From positions 1 through 57,335 of the forward strand of contig CAYMCO010000036.1 of NCBI GenBank assembly GCA_964388955.1: 57,335 nt of DNA, written 5' to 3'. Positions within the stretch are counted from its first letter, which is position 1. Every line of letters starts with the position of its first letter. The DNA comes from CAYMCO01 sp964388955. Lineage in GTDB: Bacteria > Chloroflexota > Anaerolineae > Anaerolineales > E44-bin32. The notes beneath the pieces are model-generated. The model saw only the letters and a program-made list of their open reading frames with translations, had not been told where the DNA came from and did no database searches. Positions 7,654 through 15,707 of this stretch are shown here, piece by piece. Both the position numbers and the translations under genes were made by a program.

Positions 7654-9402
7654 TCACCGATCGACCTCCCCGAGAATGATATCGATCGAGCCCAGGATGG
7701 CGATCGAATCGGCCACCTTATGCCCCTCACACATCTTCCCCAACGCCGTCAGGTTGATGAAACTGGGGGCCCGCACATGATAGCGCCACGGGTTGGGTTG
7801 GCCATTTGAGACCACGTAGAAGCCCAACTCCCCTTTTGGGTTCTCGACGCGGCCGTAGGCTTCTCCCTCGGGGACCCGAACCTGATAGGGGTTGCTGCCG
7901 GTCATGATCTCGCCTTCGGGGATATCCTTCAGCACCTGCCGCAAGATGCGCAGGCTTTGATAGATCTCCTCGAGGCGAACGAGATACCGATCATATACGT
8001 CGCCGTTCGGCTTCACCACAATGTCGAAGTCAAGCCGGTCGTAGATGGAATATGGATCCGCCTTTCGCACGTCGTAGCTCACGTTGGAGGCGCGCAGGAC
8101 CGGACCGGCGGCCGAGTAGGCGATGGCTTCCTCAGCGGTCAAGGTCCCGACGCCGATACATCGAGCGCGGATGATCTCGTTGTTCGTCAGATAAGTGTCG
8201 AGCTCATCCACCTTGCGCGGGAGGCGCTCAAAAACGAGCTCCTTTACGGTCTCGAGTGTTCCCGGGGGAAGATCGCGCGCAACACCTCCGAAGCGGAAAT
8301 AGTTGCACATCATGCGAGATCCAGCGACTGCTTCGAAGACGTCCAGGACCAGTTCCCGCTCCTCTATGGCGTACAGCGCGGGTGTGAAATACGCCCCTAG
8401 GTCATTCAGCAGGAACCCAATTGACCACAAATGGCTCACGATTCGCGTGAGTTCCGCCATCATCACCCGGATATACTGCGCCCGCTCCGGCACCTCGCTG
8501 CCCATGAGCCTCTCCACCGCCAGCGCATACCCGAAGTTGTTGCTCATGGAACAAATGTAGTCCAGACGGTCGGTGTAGGGCATGTTCATGAGAAAGGTGT
8601 TCCGCTCGCCAATCTTCTCGTGGTTGCGGTGCAGGTACCCCACGACCGGTTCCAGGTCCAAGATCGTCTCGCCATCCACCCTGGCGACCATGCGAAATAC
8701 CCCGTGGGTCGATGGGTGTTGGGGACCGAGGTTGACGATCACCTGGTCGGTTCGCAACCCGGAGCCGTCCCCATCCTCACCGCGCACGCGGCGCACTCCA
8801 GAGTAGACGGCCTCCTCCGCTTGCGGCTCCCAATCCCGTGGATTGAAATCGTCGGGATATTGCACGTTCTTCCCATAGGGCATCTTGTCTTCGATACGGT
8901 AGACCTCCGCGCCTTCGGGCCACCGATTGCCGAAAGGTTTGCCCACCTCCTCGAAATAGGGTTCCTTCCAATCCTTGCGCAGCGGATGCCCGTGGAAACC
9001 CTCCCAGGTGAGGATTCGTTTCAGATTCGGATGATCCGTGAAGCGGACGCCCATCAGATCCCAGGCCTCACGCTCTTGAAAATCGGCGCCGGGATAGATG
9101 CCTGTCAGCGTGGGGACCTCCGCTTCTTGGCGGGGAACCTGGGCTTTGAACACCAGCGCCTCACCCCCCGCGGTCCGATAGGCGTGATAGACGACCTCCA
9201 TTTGATCATCTGGAAGATAGTCAACGCCGGTCACCGAGGAGAGATAGTCGTAGCCGAGCTCGTCCCGGATGGTCCGAGCAAACTCCTGCAGTCGATCGGG
9301 AGACACGATGTAGCCCTCGTAGCCCTCCCGCTCATCTGGGGTCACGCCTTTGGGAAAAAGCTCTTGGATCGATTCTGACACAGCCTCACCTTGTACACTC
9401 AT
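7654..9402 (-). CDS. nuoCD: NADH-quinone oxidoreductase fused subunits C and D
   Basis: Natural fusion (582 aa) of the 30-kDa (C) and 49-kDa (D) subunits of the connecting fragment of complex I. The C domain (about residues 1-190) shows the family signature region FQEREAWDLMGVRFTDHPNL. The D domain follows from about residue 215: VNLGPQHPSTHGVFR, GYLHRNHEKIGE, and a C-terminus GGQ-like region ending IDIILGEVDR. The ATG at 9402 lies 26 bp after the nuoB stop. In-frame codons further upstream would overlap nuoB and encode a basic, unlikely N-terminus. The CD fusion is known from several bacterial phyla. Confidence 0.93.
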   Translation of the reverse strand: MSVQGEAVSESIQELFPKGVTPDEREGYEGYIVSPDRLQEFARTIRDELGYDYLSSVTGVDYLPDDQMEVVYHAYRTAGGEALVFKAQVPRQEAEVPTLTGIYPGADFQEREAWDLMGVRFTDHPNLKRILTWEGFHGHPLRKDWKEPYFEEVGKPFGNRWPEGAEVYRIEDKMPYGKNVQYPDDFNPRDWEPQAEEAVYSGVRRVRGEDGDGSGLRTDQVIVNLGPQHPSTHGVFRMVARVDGETILDLEPVVGYLHRNHEKIGERNTFLMNMPYTDRLDYICSMSNNFGYALAVERLMGSEVPERAQYIRVMMAELTRIVSHLWSIGFLLNDLGAYFTPALYAIEERELVLDVFEAVAGSRMMCNYFRFGGVARDLPPGTLETVKELVFERLPRKVDELDTYLTNNEIIRARCIGVGTLTAEEAIAYSAAGPVLRASNVSYDVRKADPYSIYDRLDFDIVVKPNGDVYDRYLVRLEEIYQSLRILRQVLKDIPEGEIMTGSNPYQVRVPEGEAYGRVENPKGELGFYVVSNGQPNPWRYHVRAPSFINLTALGKMCEGHKVADSIAILGSIDIILGEVDR

Positions 9403-9427
9403 GCTCTGGGCATCTCCAAAATCAGCC

Positions 9428-10075
9428 TCAGCTTTCGGCTTCGACCGCTGCCTCCGAGGCAGGCTCTTCCTCACCTTCGGCGCTGATGTTTGCGATATCC
9501 CGCGGGTCGATCAAATCTGGCCCGAAGACGGGCTCAGGGATCGGCTCCTCGTCCCCCTTCTGGTACCAGCGCACCGTCTTGATGGATTGGGACTCGATCT
9601 TCTTCTGCAGCGTCATCATCCCATGGAGCAGCGCCTGGGGCGTGGGGGGGCAGCCGGGCACATAAACATCCACCGGGACAAACTTGTCCACGCCGGACAC
9701 CACGCTGTACCCCTCTTTGAAGGGACCTCCCCCGGAAGCGCATGCGCCCATGGCAAGCACATACTTCGGCTCCGGCATTTGATTGTAGAGACGGACTATC
9801 GAGGGGATCATCTTCTTGGTGACCGTCCCCGAAACAATCATCAGATCTGATTGGCGCGGGCTTGGCCGCATGATCTCCATTCCGAATCGCGCCTGATCGT
9901 AGCGGCTCGAGGCGGTCACAATCATCTCGATCGCACAGCAGGCCAATCCGAACATCATGGGCCACACGGAGGATTTCCGGCCCCAGTTATAGATGCGGTC
10001 CAATGTTGTGACCGCTACCTGCCCGCGGAGATTATCTGGTATCGAAACATCCGGGCCGTTTATGTCTTCGGTCAT
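9428..10075 (-). CDS. nuoB: NADH-quinone oxidoreductase subunit B
   Basis: PSST/20-kDa subunit that carries terminal cluster N2 (215 aa). Ligand cysteines are visible in GLACCAIEM, GACASGGGPF and VPGCPPTPQAL. The C-terminal 30 residues are an acidic extension (EGEEEPASEAAVEAES). The ATG at 10075 has AGAGGG 6 nt ahead; longer in-frame starts lack support. It is the first gene of the unit, directly behind a consensus promoter, with no nuoA between. Confidence 0.94.
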   Translation of the reverse strand: MTEDINGPDVSIPDNLRGQVAVTTLDRIYNWGRKSSVWPMMFGLACCAIEMIVTASSRYDQARFGMEIMRPSPRQSDLMIVSGTVTKKMIPSIVRLYNQMPEPKYVLAMGACASGGGPFKEGYSVVSGVDKFVPVDVYVPGCPPTPQALLHGMMTLQKKIESQSIKTVRWYQKGDEEPIPEPVFGPDLIDPRDIANISAEGEEEPASEAAVEAES

Positions 10076-10267
10076 ATGCTGCCCTCTTGCATAGAACTCG
10101 CGGTCCATTTGACACGTGTCGGCTGGCGCCCGGGCTCGCCCTCGGCGCTCAAGCGGCACCGAGGATCAAAACGCCGAAAGCCGCCTGAAACGCGGCTTCC
10201 CGCTCGATATCTCTCTACTGATTCGAGCCTGAAGGATGCCCTCACAGAGCCTTCGCTTGTCTGTTGA

Positions 10268-10295
10268 ATTATACCTGCCCGAAAGGGCCTGTCAA
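10268..10295 (-). promoter_or_regulatory. Consensus sigma70-type promoter of the nuoB unit
   Basis: On the minus strand TTGACA (10295-10290) and TATAAT (10273-10268) are separated by 16 nt: both hexamers are perfect. The spacer holds a palindrome GCCCGAAAGGGC (10277-10288) that could be an operator. The predicted start near 10261 leaves a 5' leader of about 185 nt before nuoB. Confidence 0.8.
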
Positions 10296-10321
10296 GAAAA
10301 CGGAAATTTCTATGATTTGGT

Positions 10322-10350
10322 TTGACAAAATAGCTGCCTGGCTCTAGGCT
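10322..10350 (+). promoter_or_regulatory. Promoter of the SufR-like gene
   Basis: TTGACA (10322-10327), a 17-nt spacer and TAGGCT (10345-10350), about 20 bp before the regulator's ATG at 10376. It is divergent from the nuoB promoter 27 bp away. A GAAATTTC palindrome (10303-10310) lies between the two and could be a shared operator. Confidence 0.6.
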
Positions 10351-10375
10351 AGACAGGGAGTCGGGAAGAAAGCGA

Positions 10376-10996
10376 ATGATTCAGACCTCCAGACAGCAAA
10401 TCATCGAAACCCTGCAGATGAGGGGAAACGCCTCCGTGCGTGAGTTGGGCGAATCGCTCGGCCTGACCACAGTCACCATCCGCCATCACTTGGCGAAACT
10501 AATCGGGGCAGGGGTAATCTCCTCTCCAAGCAAGCGCAAGAAATCCGGACGGGGCCGACCTGAGATGGTATACCATCTCAACGAGGACATCCACGAGTTC
10601 TTGCCTTCGAATCTCGCTGCTTTGGGGGTGGATATCGTTGATACCCTCGCAGATGCACTGCAGCCAGACGAATTCGGCGCCTTGCTCCGCCGGGCTGGTA
10701 AACACGCCGCGGCCGCAGCCGGTCTCCCGGGTAGGGTGCCTCCCGCTGAACGACGTGAGCGCGCGACGGCATATCTCAACGCACATGGATATTTGGCCAC
10801 AGCGGTCTGCAAGGATGACAAACCTCGCATGGAGTTTTCAAACTGCCCATATCACCAGCTCGCTCGTCGAGTGCCTGAGCTTTGTCTGTACGATCTGGCG
10901 TTGATGGAGAGCGCGTTGGATCTACCCCTTTGCCTGGATTCGCGCATCAATCGGGGTGACCGGACCTGCACCTTTGGATTCGGCAACCAACGGTGA
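10376..10996 (+). CDS. SufR-like Fe-S cluster-sensing transcriptional regulator
   Basis: A 206-residue regulator with an N-terminal winged helix-turn-helix (about residues 5-70: GNASVRELGESLGLTTVTIRHHL) and a C-terminal sensor half. Four Cys near the end are spaced C-X12-C-X15-C-X11-C. This is close to the cluster-binding pattern of SufR repressors (C-X12-C-X13-C-X14-C), so [4Fe-4S] sensing is likely. The next gene is an A-type Fe-S carrier, and the divergent unit encodes Fe-S-rich NuoB/CD/I and Mrp. This suggests the regulator controls both sides according to Fe-S status. Alternatively it is a generic DeoR/ArsR-type regulator. Confidence 0.75.
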   Translation: MIQTSRQQIIETLQMRGNASVRELGESLGLTTVTIRHHLAKLIGAGVISSPSKRKKSGRGRPEMVYHLNEDIHEFLPSNLAALGVDIVDTLADALQPDEFGALLRRAGKHAAAAAGLPGRVPPAERRERATAYLNAHGYLATAVCKDDKPRMEFSNCPYHQLARRVPELCLYDLALMESALDLPLCLDSRINRGDRTCTFGFGNQR

Positions 10997-11187
10997 ATCA
11001 TGGGGCGACGTCCGACGGCGCGCGACTGCACTCCTCACATCGGCGTAACGAACATCCTCCTCCGCGCTGGAAAGATATCCTTCTCGCCCGTGTGGATATT
11101 GATTCCACGTTTGCCCGTTGTTACACTCGTGGAGAGCGCAATTCTGGCAGGCTGGCAATTGAAAACCACATCCGAGGTAGGCAAACC

Positions 11188-11598
11188 GTGTCGAATTCAA
11201 CCGAAGCAGCCACCACCGTCACTTCAGGGACGTCCAACCCCACCCTGACCATTTCCGAAGCGGCATGCCGCATGTTGCTGGAGATTCGCCGCCAGAAAGA
11301 GATTGATGAGGCCGTTCCGCTGCGGATTTTCGTCGCCGGGATGGCCTGCTCCGGCCCCCAATTCGGGCTGGGCTTTGACGAAAGGGAACTGGAAGGTGAC
11401 ATCCGCTTCGATCTGGAGGGGATCCGGATGGTCGTGGACCCCCATACGATCGAACTGCTTTCTGGGGCGAGCATCGATTATGTGCAGGTGAACGGCCGAA
11501 GCGGATTCCGCATCCACAATCCCTCTCTGGCGGCTGGCTGCGGTGCGAACCCTTCCAGCGCTGAGGGCTCCGGAGCTGCGTGCCCTGGCTGCGGTTGA
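11188..11598 (+). CDS. IscA/ErpA/HesB-family A-type Fe-S carrier
   Basis: HesB-like domain protein of 136 aa. The core reads LTISEAACRMLLEI, then MACSGPQFGLGFDE with the first conserved Cys, and NGRSGFRIHNP. The usual C-terminal CGC pair is replaced by a longer Cys-rich tail (GCGANPSS, then CPGCG), a variant seen in some HesB-like proteins. The GTG at 11188 is preferred: a TAGG/GAGG purine tract lies upstream and the protein then begins just before the conserved fold. A longer frame from 10993 would overlap the regulator's end and adds 65 non-conserved residues. It probably shares the regulator's transcript. Confidence 0.8.
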   Translation: MSNSTEAATTVTSGTSNPTLTISEAACRMLLEIRRQKEIDEAVPLRIFVAGMACSGPQFGLGFDERELEGDIRFDLEGIRMVVDPHTIELLSGASIDYVQVNGRSGFRIHNPSLAAGCGANPSSAEGSGAACPGCG

Positions 11599-11612
11599 GA
11601 TCTCAGCCGGCC

Positions 11613-12236
11613 TCAGGCGCCTCGCAAGAACGAAACCAGCATCCCAAATAGGCCTATCACGAGCAAGCCGAGTATGGCCAGAATCGGAGGAAAGACCGCC
11701 GAGCCATTTTCGCTCTGCGGGACGAAGGTGGGTCGGGCTGGCGGCTCCGCAGGGGTGAAAGTGGGCTTGCGGGTGGGCTGTGCCAGCTCGATGAATTGAG
11801 CCGCCAGCGTGGGATCAATCGTCGCGGTGACCGGAGGCGTCGGCGTGGGTGGTGGCTCCACTATGGGGAGTGTGGCGCCGGGGGGCTCCAGGCGCACCAG
11901 GGAAGTAAATACCCAGGCCAAGTTTCCCGGGACACCCGCATAGCGGATTTGCAGCCAATTGCCCCCGGGGGAGCGGCCAACTACAGGCGCCCGCTGGCCC
12001 GATATCATCACGCCAATTTGATCGTATTCTACCCCCGGGCCGGTGCGGACGTTGACCTGATCGGGCACCAGGATCATCGGTCCTTCTGGAGTTCCGGTCA
12101 CCGTGGTTTGGCTCTGAAAGAGGGGGGTTGCCCCGGCTGCTCGAGGGGCAAGAGAGACCAGGGCCGCGGCACCCAAGAGCAGCAGAGTCCACGCCGCGAT
12201 CTTCCCCAAATTCCGGCCCAACTGAATTGCCCTCAT
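11613..12236 (-). CDS. SH3-domain cell-surface protein with C-terminal anchor
   Basis: A 207-residue exported protein. A hydrophobic signal or anchor (about residues 12-36) is followed by a bacterial SH3 domain (about 52-118: VNVRTGPGVEYDQIGVM, NWLQIRYAG, LAWVFTSLV). A Pro/Thr-rich linker comes next, then a C-terminal transmembrane helix (about 182-203, ILAILGLLVIGLFGMLV). Such proteins bind cell-wall components or ligands at the surface; the partner is unknown. A TATAAT element ends only 11 nt before the ATG, so the mRNA leader may be about 5 nt (near-leaderless). Confidence 0.75.
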   Translation of the reverse strand: MRAIQLGRNLGKIAAWTLLLLGAAALVSLAPRAAGATPLFQSQTTVTGTPEGPMILVPDQVNVRTGPGVEYDQIGVMISGQRAPVVGRSPGGNWLQIRYAGVPGNLAWVFTSLVRLEPPGATLPIVEPPPTPTPPVTATIDPTLAAQFIELAQPTRKPTFTPAEPPARPTFVPQSENGSAVFPPILAILGLLVIGLFGMLVSFLRGA

Positions 12237-12255
12237 TTCGGCCGCGGATTATACT
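12227..12255 (+). promoter_or_regulatory. Overlapping divergent promoters
   Basis: On the plus strand TTGCCC (12227-12232), a 17-nt spacer and TATACT (12250-12255) point to the zinc-ribbon gene at 12298. On the minus strand TATAAT (12253-12248) points to the SH3 protein at 12236. The two -10 boxes overlap, so the genes should be expressed in a mutually exclusive way at any moment. Confidence 0.5.
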
Positions 12256-12297
12256 ACACAGCGATCGAGAAACCGAATTGCGCGTTCATAGGGCCGC

Positions 12298-12885
12298 ATG
12301 GATACCAGAACCTTCCACGGACCGATCAATCCCACGGATTTTGCCGAGGCCCTGGTGGCGGAATTCAGCCAGGGCAATATGCGTGCCCAAGCCGTCGGCC
12401 ATGGGGATCAACTTGTCGTGCAGATTGCCAGCGTGGTCGCCCCACGTTCTGGCGGCCGCACGGCCATCTCCGTCCATCTGCAGCAGATCGAGGATGGGGT
12501 GCATGTGGAAATCGGGGAACAGGAATGGCTGGGAGTGGCGGCCAGCCTGGGAGTGACTGCAATCTCCGCGCTCAGAAATCCGCTCTCGCTGCTTGGCAGG
12601 CTGGATGACCTTGCCCAGGACGTCAGCTCGATGCAGTTGACCGCGCGCGTGTGGCAGACGCTGGAGCGCGCTGCCAGGTCTCTTGGGGCATCGCTGGAAA
12701 TCTCCGACCGCCTTCGCAGGGTGGCATGCGAGTACTGCGACACCGCCAACCTGGTTGGCGCTCCCAACTGTGTGGCCTGCGGCGCGCCCCTCGGGTCATC
12801 TCAACCGGTGGCGTGTCCGAATTGCGGTTTCATACCGGAGCTCGGCGCGGAATTCTGCCCCCAGTGCGGGCAGGAACTGACATAG
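12298..12885 (+). CDS. Double zinc-ribbon protein
   Basis: A 195-residue cytoplasmic protein of unknown function. The first 130 residues are a mixed alpha/beta domain with no recognised family. The C-terminus has two zinc-ribbon knuckle pairs: CEYC with CVAC (about residues 143-160) and CPNC with CPQC (about 174-191), which fits a DZR-type double ribbon. Such tails mediate protein or nucleic-acid contacts. It stands alone between a divergent promoter and the convergent kor operon. Confidence 0.7.
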   Translation: MDTRTFHGPINPTDFAEALVAEFSQGNMRAQAVGHGDQLVVQIASVVAPRSGGRTAISVHLQQIEDGVHVEIGEQEWLGVAASLGVTAISALRNPLSLLGRLDDLAQDVSSMQLTARVWQTLERAARSLGASLEISDRLRRVACEYCDTANLVGAPNCVACGAPLGSSQPVACPNCGFIPELGAEFCPQCGQELT

Positions 12886-12994
12886 CACTCGAACTGCGCT
12901 CATTGGATAGATTTCTTGGTTTGCGCTCGCATGGGCGCAGGGTGCAGTTTCCGTTGGCGGAGTCGAAGGCGCGAGAATCCCTCAGGGCCAAGCA

Positions 12995-13552
12995 TCAGCC
13001 GGGGCGCAGGGCCCCCTCAGCAGCCAGACTAAACCCCTTGTCCAGAGCCTTGTGATTGGCGGCCAGCAGATCCCTGCGGCGTTCCGAGATGTGCGTCTGC
13101 AGAGATTCCCAGACCTGATCCAGGGAGAAGATCGGCTTCCGCTGCAACATGGCCCCCAGGAGCACCATGTTCGCCAGCCGGCTGTCCCCGAGATCTTCGG
13201 CCAGCTCATTCGCAGGCACGGTCACGGACTGGATATCGGTCCGCTGCACTTCCCGATCTACCAGCGAGGCATTCACCACCAGCAGCCCGTCGGGTTTCAC
13301 CAACGTCTCATATCTCTGCAAGGAGGGCAAATTCATCGCGATGACGATCTCGGGCCTGCTGACGATGGGGGCGCCGATTTCATCATCTGAGATGATGACA
13401 ATGCAGTGGGCTGTGCCGCCGCGCATTTCCGGCCCATAGGAGGGGAACCATGTCACCTGGTATCCATTATCCAAGGCAGTGTAAGCGAGCAGCTGCCCCG
13501 CGAACAAGGCACCCTGACCGCCAAAGCCCGAGATGATTACATCGGTCTGCAT
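12995..13552 (-). CDS. korC: 2-oxoacid:ferredoxin oxidoreductase, gamma subunit
   Basis: Gamma subunit (185 aa) of a four-subunit 2-oxoacid:acceptor oxidoreductase, which oxidatively decarboxylates a 2-oxoacid to acyl-CoA and reduces ferredoxin. The diagnostic N-terminus is ISGFGGQGALFAGQLLA, followed by SYGPEMRGGTAHC. It is the last gene of the unit, 3 bp after the beta stop. Substrate (2-oxoglutarate, branched-chain 2-oxoacid or pyruvate) cannot be fixed from sequence alone. Confidence 0.88.
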   Translation of the reverse strand: MQTDVIISGFGGQGALFAGQLLAYTALDNGYQVTWFPSYGPEMRGGTAHCIVIISDDEIGAPIVSRPEIVIAMNLPSLQRYETLVKPDGLLVVNASLVDREVQRTDIQSVTVPANELAEDLGDSRLANMVLLGAMLQRKPIFSLDQVWESLQTHISERRRDLLAANHKALDKGFSLAAEGALRPG

Positions 13553-13555
13553 CTG

Positions 13556-14347
13556 CTAATCCCTTCCCACTTTCCGCCCCTGTATGGCGGGGTGAACCTT
13601 GAAATCGCCAAGCGGGAACACCGGGATCATGTGCTCCTCGATCCAGACTAGAGCCTCTGCGGGTTCTATTCCCCAATTCGTCGGGCAACTGGAGAGCAGT
13701 TCCACCATTGCGAACCCCAGTTCCATCTCCTGCACCTCGAACGCTTGTCGAATCGCCTTCTTGGCCTTGCGGATATTGGCGGGATTGTGCAGGCTGCGGC
13801 GCACCACGTAGGCTGCGCCCTCCGTTTGCGCCAGCACCTCACACATGCGCATGGGAAAACCGTGCACCTCGACATCGCGACCCAGCGGTGAGGAGGTCGT
13901 CCGCTGGCCCGGAATTGTGGTCGGGGCCATCTGACCCCCGGTCATGCCGTAGATGGCGTTGTTGATGAAAACAACGGTGATATTCTCCCCTCGCCCTGCC
14001 GCGTGGAGGATTTCTGCCGCACCGATGGAGGCCAAGTCGCCGTCGCCCTGGTATGTGAACACGATCTTCTCAGGCATGACGCGCTTCATGCCGGTGGCCA
14101 TCGCCGGGGCGCGCCCATGCGCCGCTTCAGCAAAATCCATATTGAAATACTCGTAGGCGAATACCGCGCATCCGACGGGTGCCACGCCGACGGTGCGCTC
14201 GCGGACACCCATTTCATCGATCACTTCAGCCACGAGGCGATGCGCGATCCCATGGGTGCACCCCGGGCAGTAGTGAGTCGCCACATCTCTCAGGCTCCCG
14301 GGGCGGGAATAGATCAACTCCTCAACGTATTCGGTCGCTGTGCCCAT
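13556..14347 (-). CDS. korB: 2-oxoacid:ferredoxin oxidoreductase, beta (TPP-binding) subunit
   Basis: Thiamine-diphosphate subunit (263 aa). HYCPGCTHG near residue 27, APVGCAVFAYEYF, the TPP/Mg motif region GDGDLASIGAAEILHAAGRG, and NNAIYGMTGGQ(M)APTT are all characteristic. The ATG at 14347 has AGGAG 4 nt ahead; a TTG at 14359 overlaps the alpha stop and is an alternative start. The operon order is D-A-B-C, as in many kor/vor clusters. Confidence 0.9.
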   Translation of the reverse strand: MGTATEYVEELIYSRPGSLRDVATHYCPGCTHGIAHRLVAEVIDEMGVRERTVGVAPVGCAVFAYEYFNMDFAEAAHGRAPAMATGMKRVMPEKIVFTYQGDGDLASIGAAEILHAAGRGENITVVFINNAIYGMTGGQMAPTTIPGQRTTSSPLGRDVEVHGFPMRMCEVLAQTEGAAYVVRRSLHNPANIRKAKKAIRQAFEVQEMELGFAMVELLSSCPTNWGIEPAEALVWIEEHMIPVFPLGDFKVHPAIQGRKVGRD

Positions 14348-14355
14348 ATCGCTCC

Positions 14356-15435
14356 TCAATCACCAATCCCGCTTGCCGCCTCTTCGTACAGCTTTCGTAT
14401 CTCAGCCAACACCTCATCCGGGAAGGGGACAACGCCACCCATCCGTCCGTAGAATGCCACCGGAACAGCTCCCGCGACGCTCCACCGTACATCCTCAACC
14501 ATCTGGCCGGCGTTCATTTCGACGACCAGGATGCGATCCACCTGCTCCGCCAGGCGGCGCAGCTGTTCGCTGGGGAATGGGTAGAGCGAGATGGGTCGGA
14601 ACAAGCCCACGCGCATGCCCTCGGCGCGCGCGGATCGGACCGCCGATTGTGCCACTCGACCCGCAGTGCCGAAGGCCACCAGCGCAATATCGGCGTCATC
14701 CAGCGACATTTCCTTGAAGCGCACCTCTTCGGCCTCGACTCGCCTGTACTTACGCACCAGCTTGCGGTTGAAGGCCTCCTCTTCAGCCGGTTTGAGGTAG
14801 ATGGAGGTGATGACATTCGGCTCCCGGCCCAGCGCGCCCGTCAACGCCCAATCGGGCCGATCCTCCGCGCTTCGGGTTGGCCGCATGGGGGGCAGTTCCG
14901 CCGGCTCCATCATCTGACCCATGCTGCCGTCTCCGATGACGAACACCACGGTGCGGTATTTTTCGGCCAGATCGAACGCCAGGACGGTGAGATCGATGAG
15001 TTCCTGGATTGTCGCCGGCGCCAACACGATAGGACGATAGTCGCCATGCCCACCGCCCTTGACAATCTGGTTGTAGTCGCCCTGGGAGGGGGCGATATTA
15101 CCCAAGCCGGGCCCTCCGCGCATGATGTCCACTACAACAATTGGGACCTCTGAGGCGGCGATGTATGAGATTCCCTCCATCATCAAACTGACCCCTGGGC
15201 TGGAGGAGGAGGTCATCACCCGCACCCCAGCGCAGGCCGCGCCATAGACCATGTTGATCGCCGCCACTTCGCTTTCCGCCTGCAAGAAGACCCGCCCCAA
15301 TTCTGGCATCCGCTTAGCCATATGCTCGAGCGCCTCCGTCTGGGGCGTGATCGGATAACCAAAATACGCTTCGCATCCGGCGCGGACGGCGGCCTCCGCG
15401 AAAGCGACGTTACCTTTCAGCAGTTCTTTCGCCAC
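14356..15435 (-). CDS. korA: 2-oxoacid:ferredoxin oxidoreductase, alpha subunit (KorA/VorB type)
   Basis: Alpha subunit (359 aa). The start region AKELLKGNVAFAEAAVRAG and the stretch YFGYPITPQTEALEHM are typical of the alpha subunits usually named VorB or KorA. They are followed by SSSSPGVSLMMEGISY and a C-terminal domain with SLYPFPSEQLR. The GTG at 15435 is chosen because a perfect AGGAGG lies 9 nt upstream and the conserved N-terminus begins there; the open frame upstream is shadow coding over the ferredoxin gene. The 17-bp gap from korD implies co-transcription. Confidence 0.9.
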   Translation of the reverse strand: MAKELLKGNVAFAEAAVRAGCEAYFGYPITPQTEALEHMAKRMPELGRVFLQAESEVAAINMVYGAACAGVRVMTSSSSPGVSLMMEGISYIAASEVPIVVVDIMRGGPGLGNIAPSQGDYNQIVKGGGHGDYRPIVLAPATIQELIDLTVLAFDLAEKYRTVVFVIGDGSMGQMMEPAELPPMRPTRSAEDRPDWALTGALGREPNVITSIYLKPAEEEAFNRKLVRKYRRVEAEEVRFKEMSLDDADIALVAFGTAGRVAQSAVRSARAEGMRVGLFRPISLYPFPSEQLRRLAEQVDRILVVEMNAGQMVEDVRWSVAGAVPVAFYGRMGGVVPFPDEVLAEIRKLYEEAASGIGD

Positions 15436-15452
15436 GTGCGGTCGCCTCCTTC

Positions 15453-15707
15453 TCAGCTCGCCAGAGCCACCCGCGCCTTCTGCGCGGGGGCGTCCCGGTA
15501 CACGCGGATGGCGGCCTCCGGGCAAATCAACGCGCATATCGCGCAACCTGTGCACTCGCCGTCCGGATCTGCAAGTTCTGCGGGATGGTAGCCCTTCGGC
15601 GTGAATCGCTCGTCCGCCATGGCGATCACTCCTTTGGGACACACCGTAATGCACAGGGCACACCCTTTGCACATCGCTTCGTCAACTTCGATACGGCCTC
15701 GCGCCAT
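15453..15707 (-). CDS. korD: 2[4Fe-4S] ferredoxin, delta subunit of the 2-oxoacid oxidoreductase
   Basis: An 84-residue bacterial ferredoxin-type subunit with two complete cluster motifs, CKGCALCITVCPKG and CTGCAICALICPEA. It passes electrons from the TPP site to external ferredoxin. The ATG at 15707 has AGGAGG 7 nt ahead. It is the first gene of the kor unit. No convincing consensus promoter was found in the 120 bp upstream. Confidence 0.9.
   Translation of the reverse strand: MARGRIEVDEAMCKGCALCITVCPKGVIAMADERFTPKGYHPAELADPDGECTGCAICALICPEAAIRVYRDAPAQKARVALAS

Noticed and set aside
8431..9378. 315-codon open frame opposite nuoCD
   Set aside because: Antisense to a clear NuoCD with intact motifs; composition is that of a shadow frame.
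14179..15153. 324-codon open frame opposite korA and korB
   Set aside because: Antisense to well-supported korA/korB with catalytic motifs; His/Arg-rich composition, no SD.
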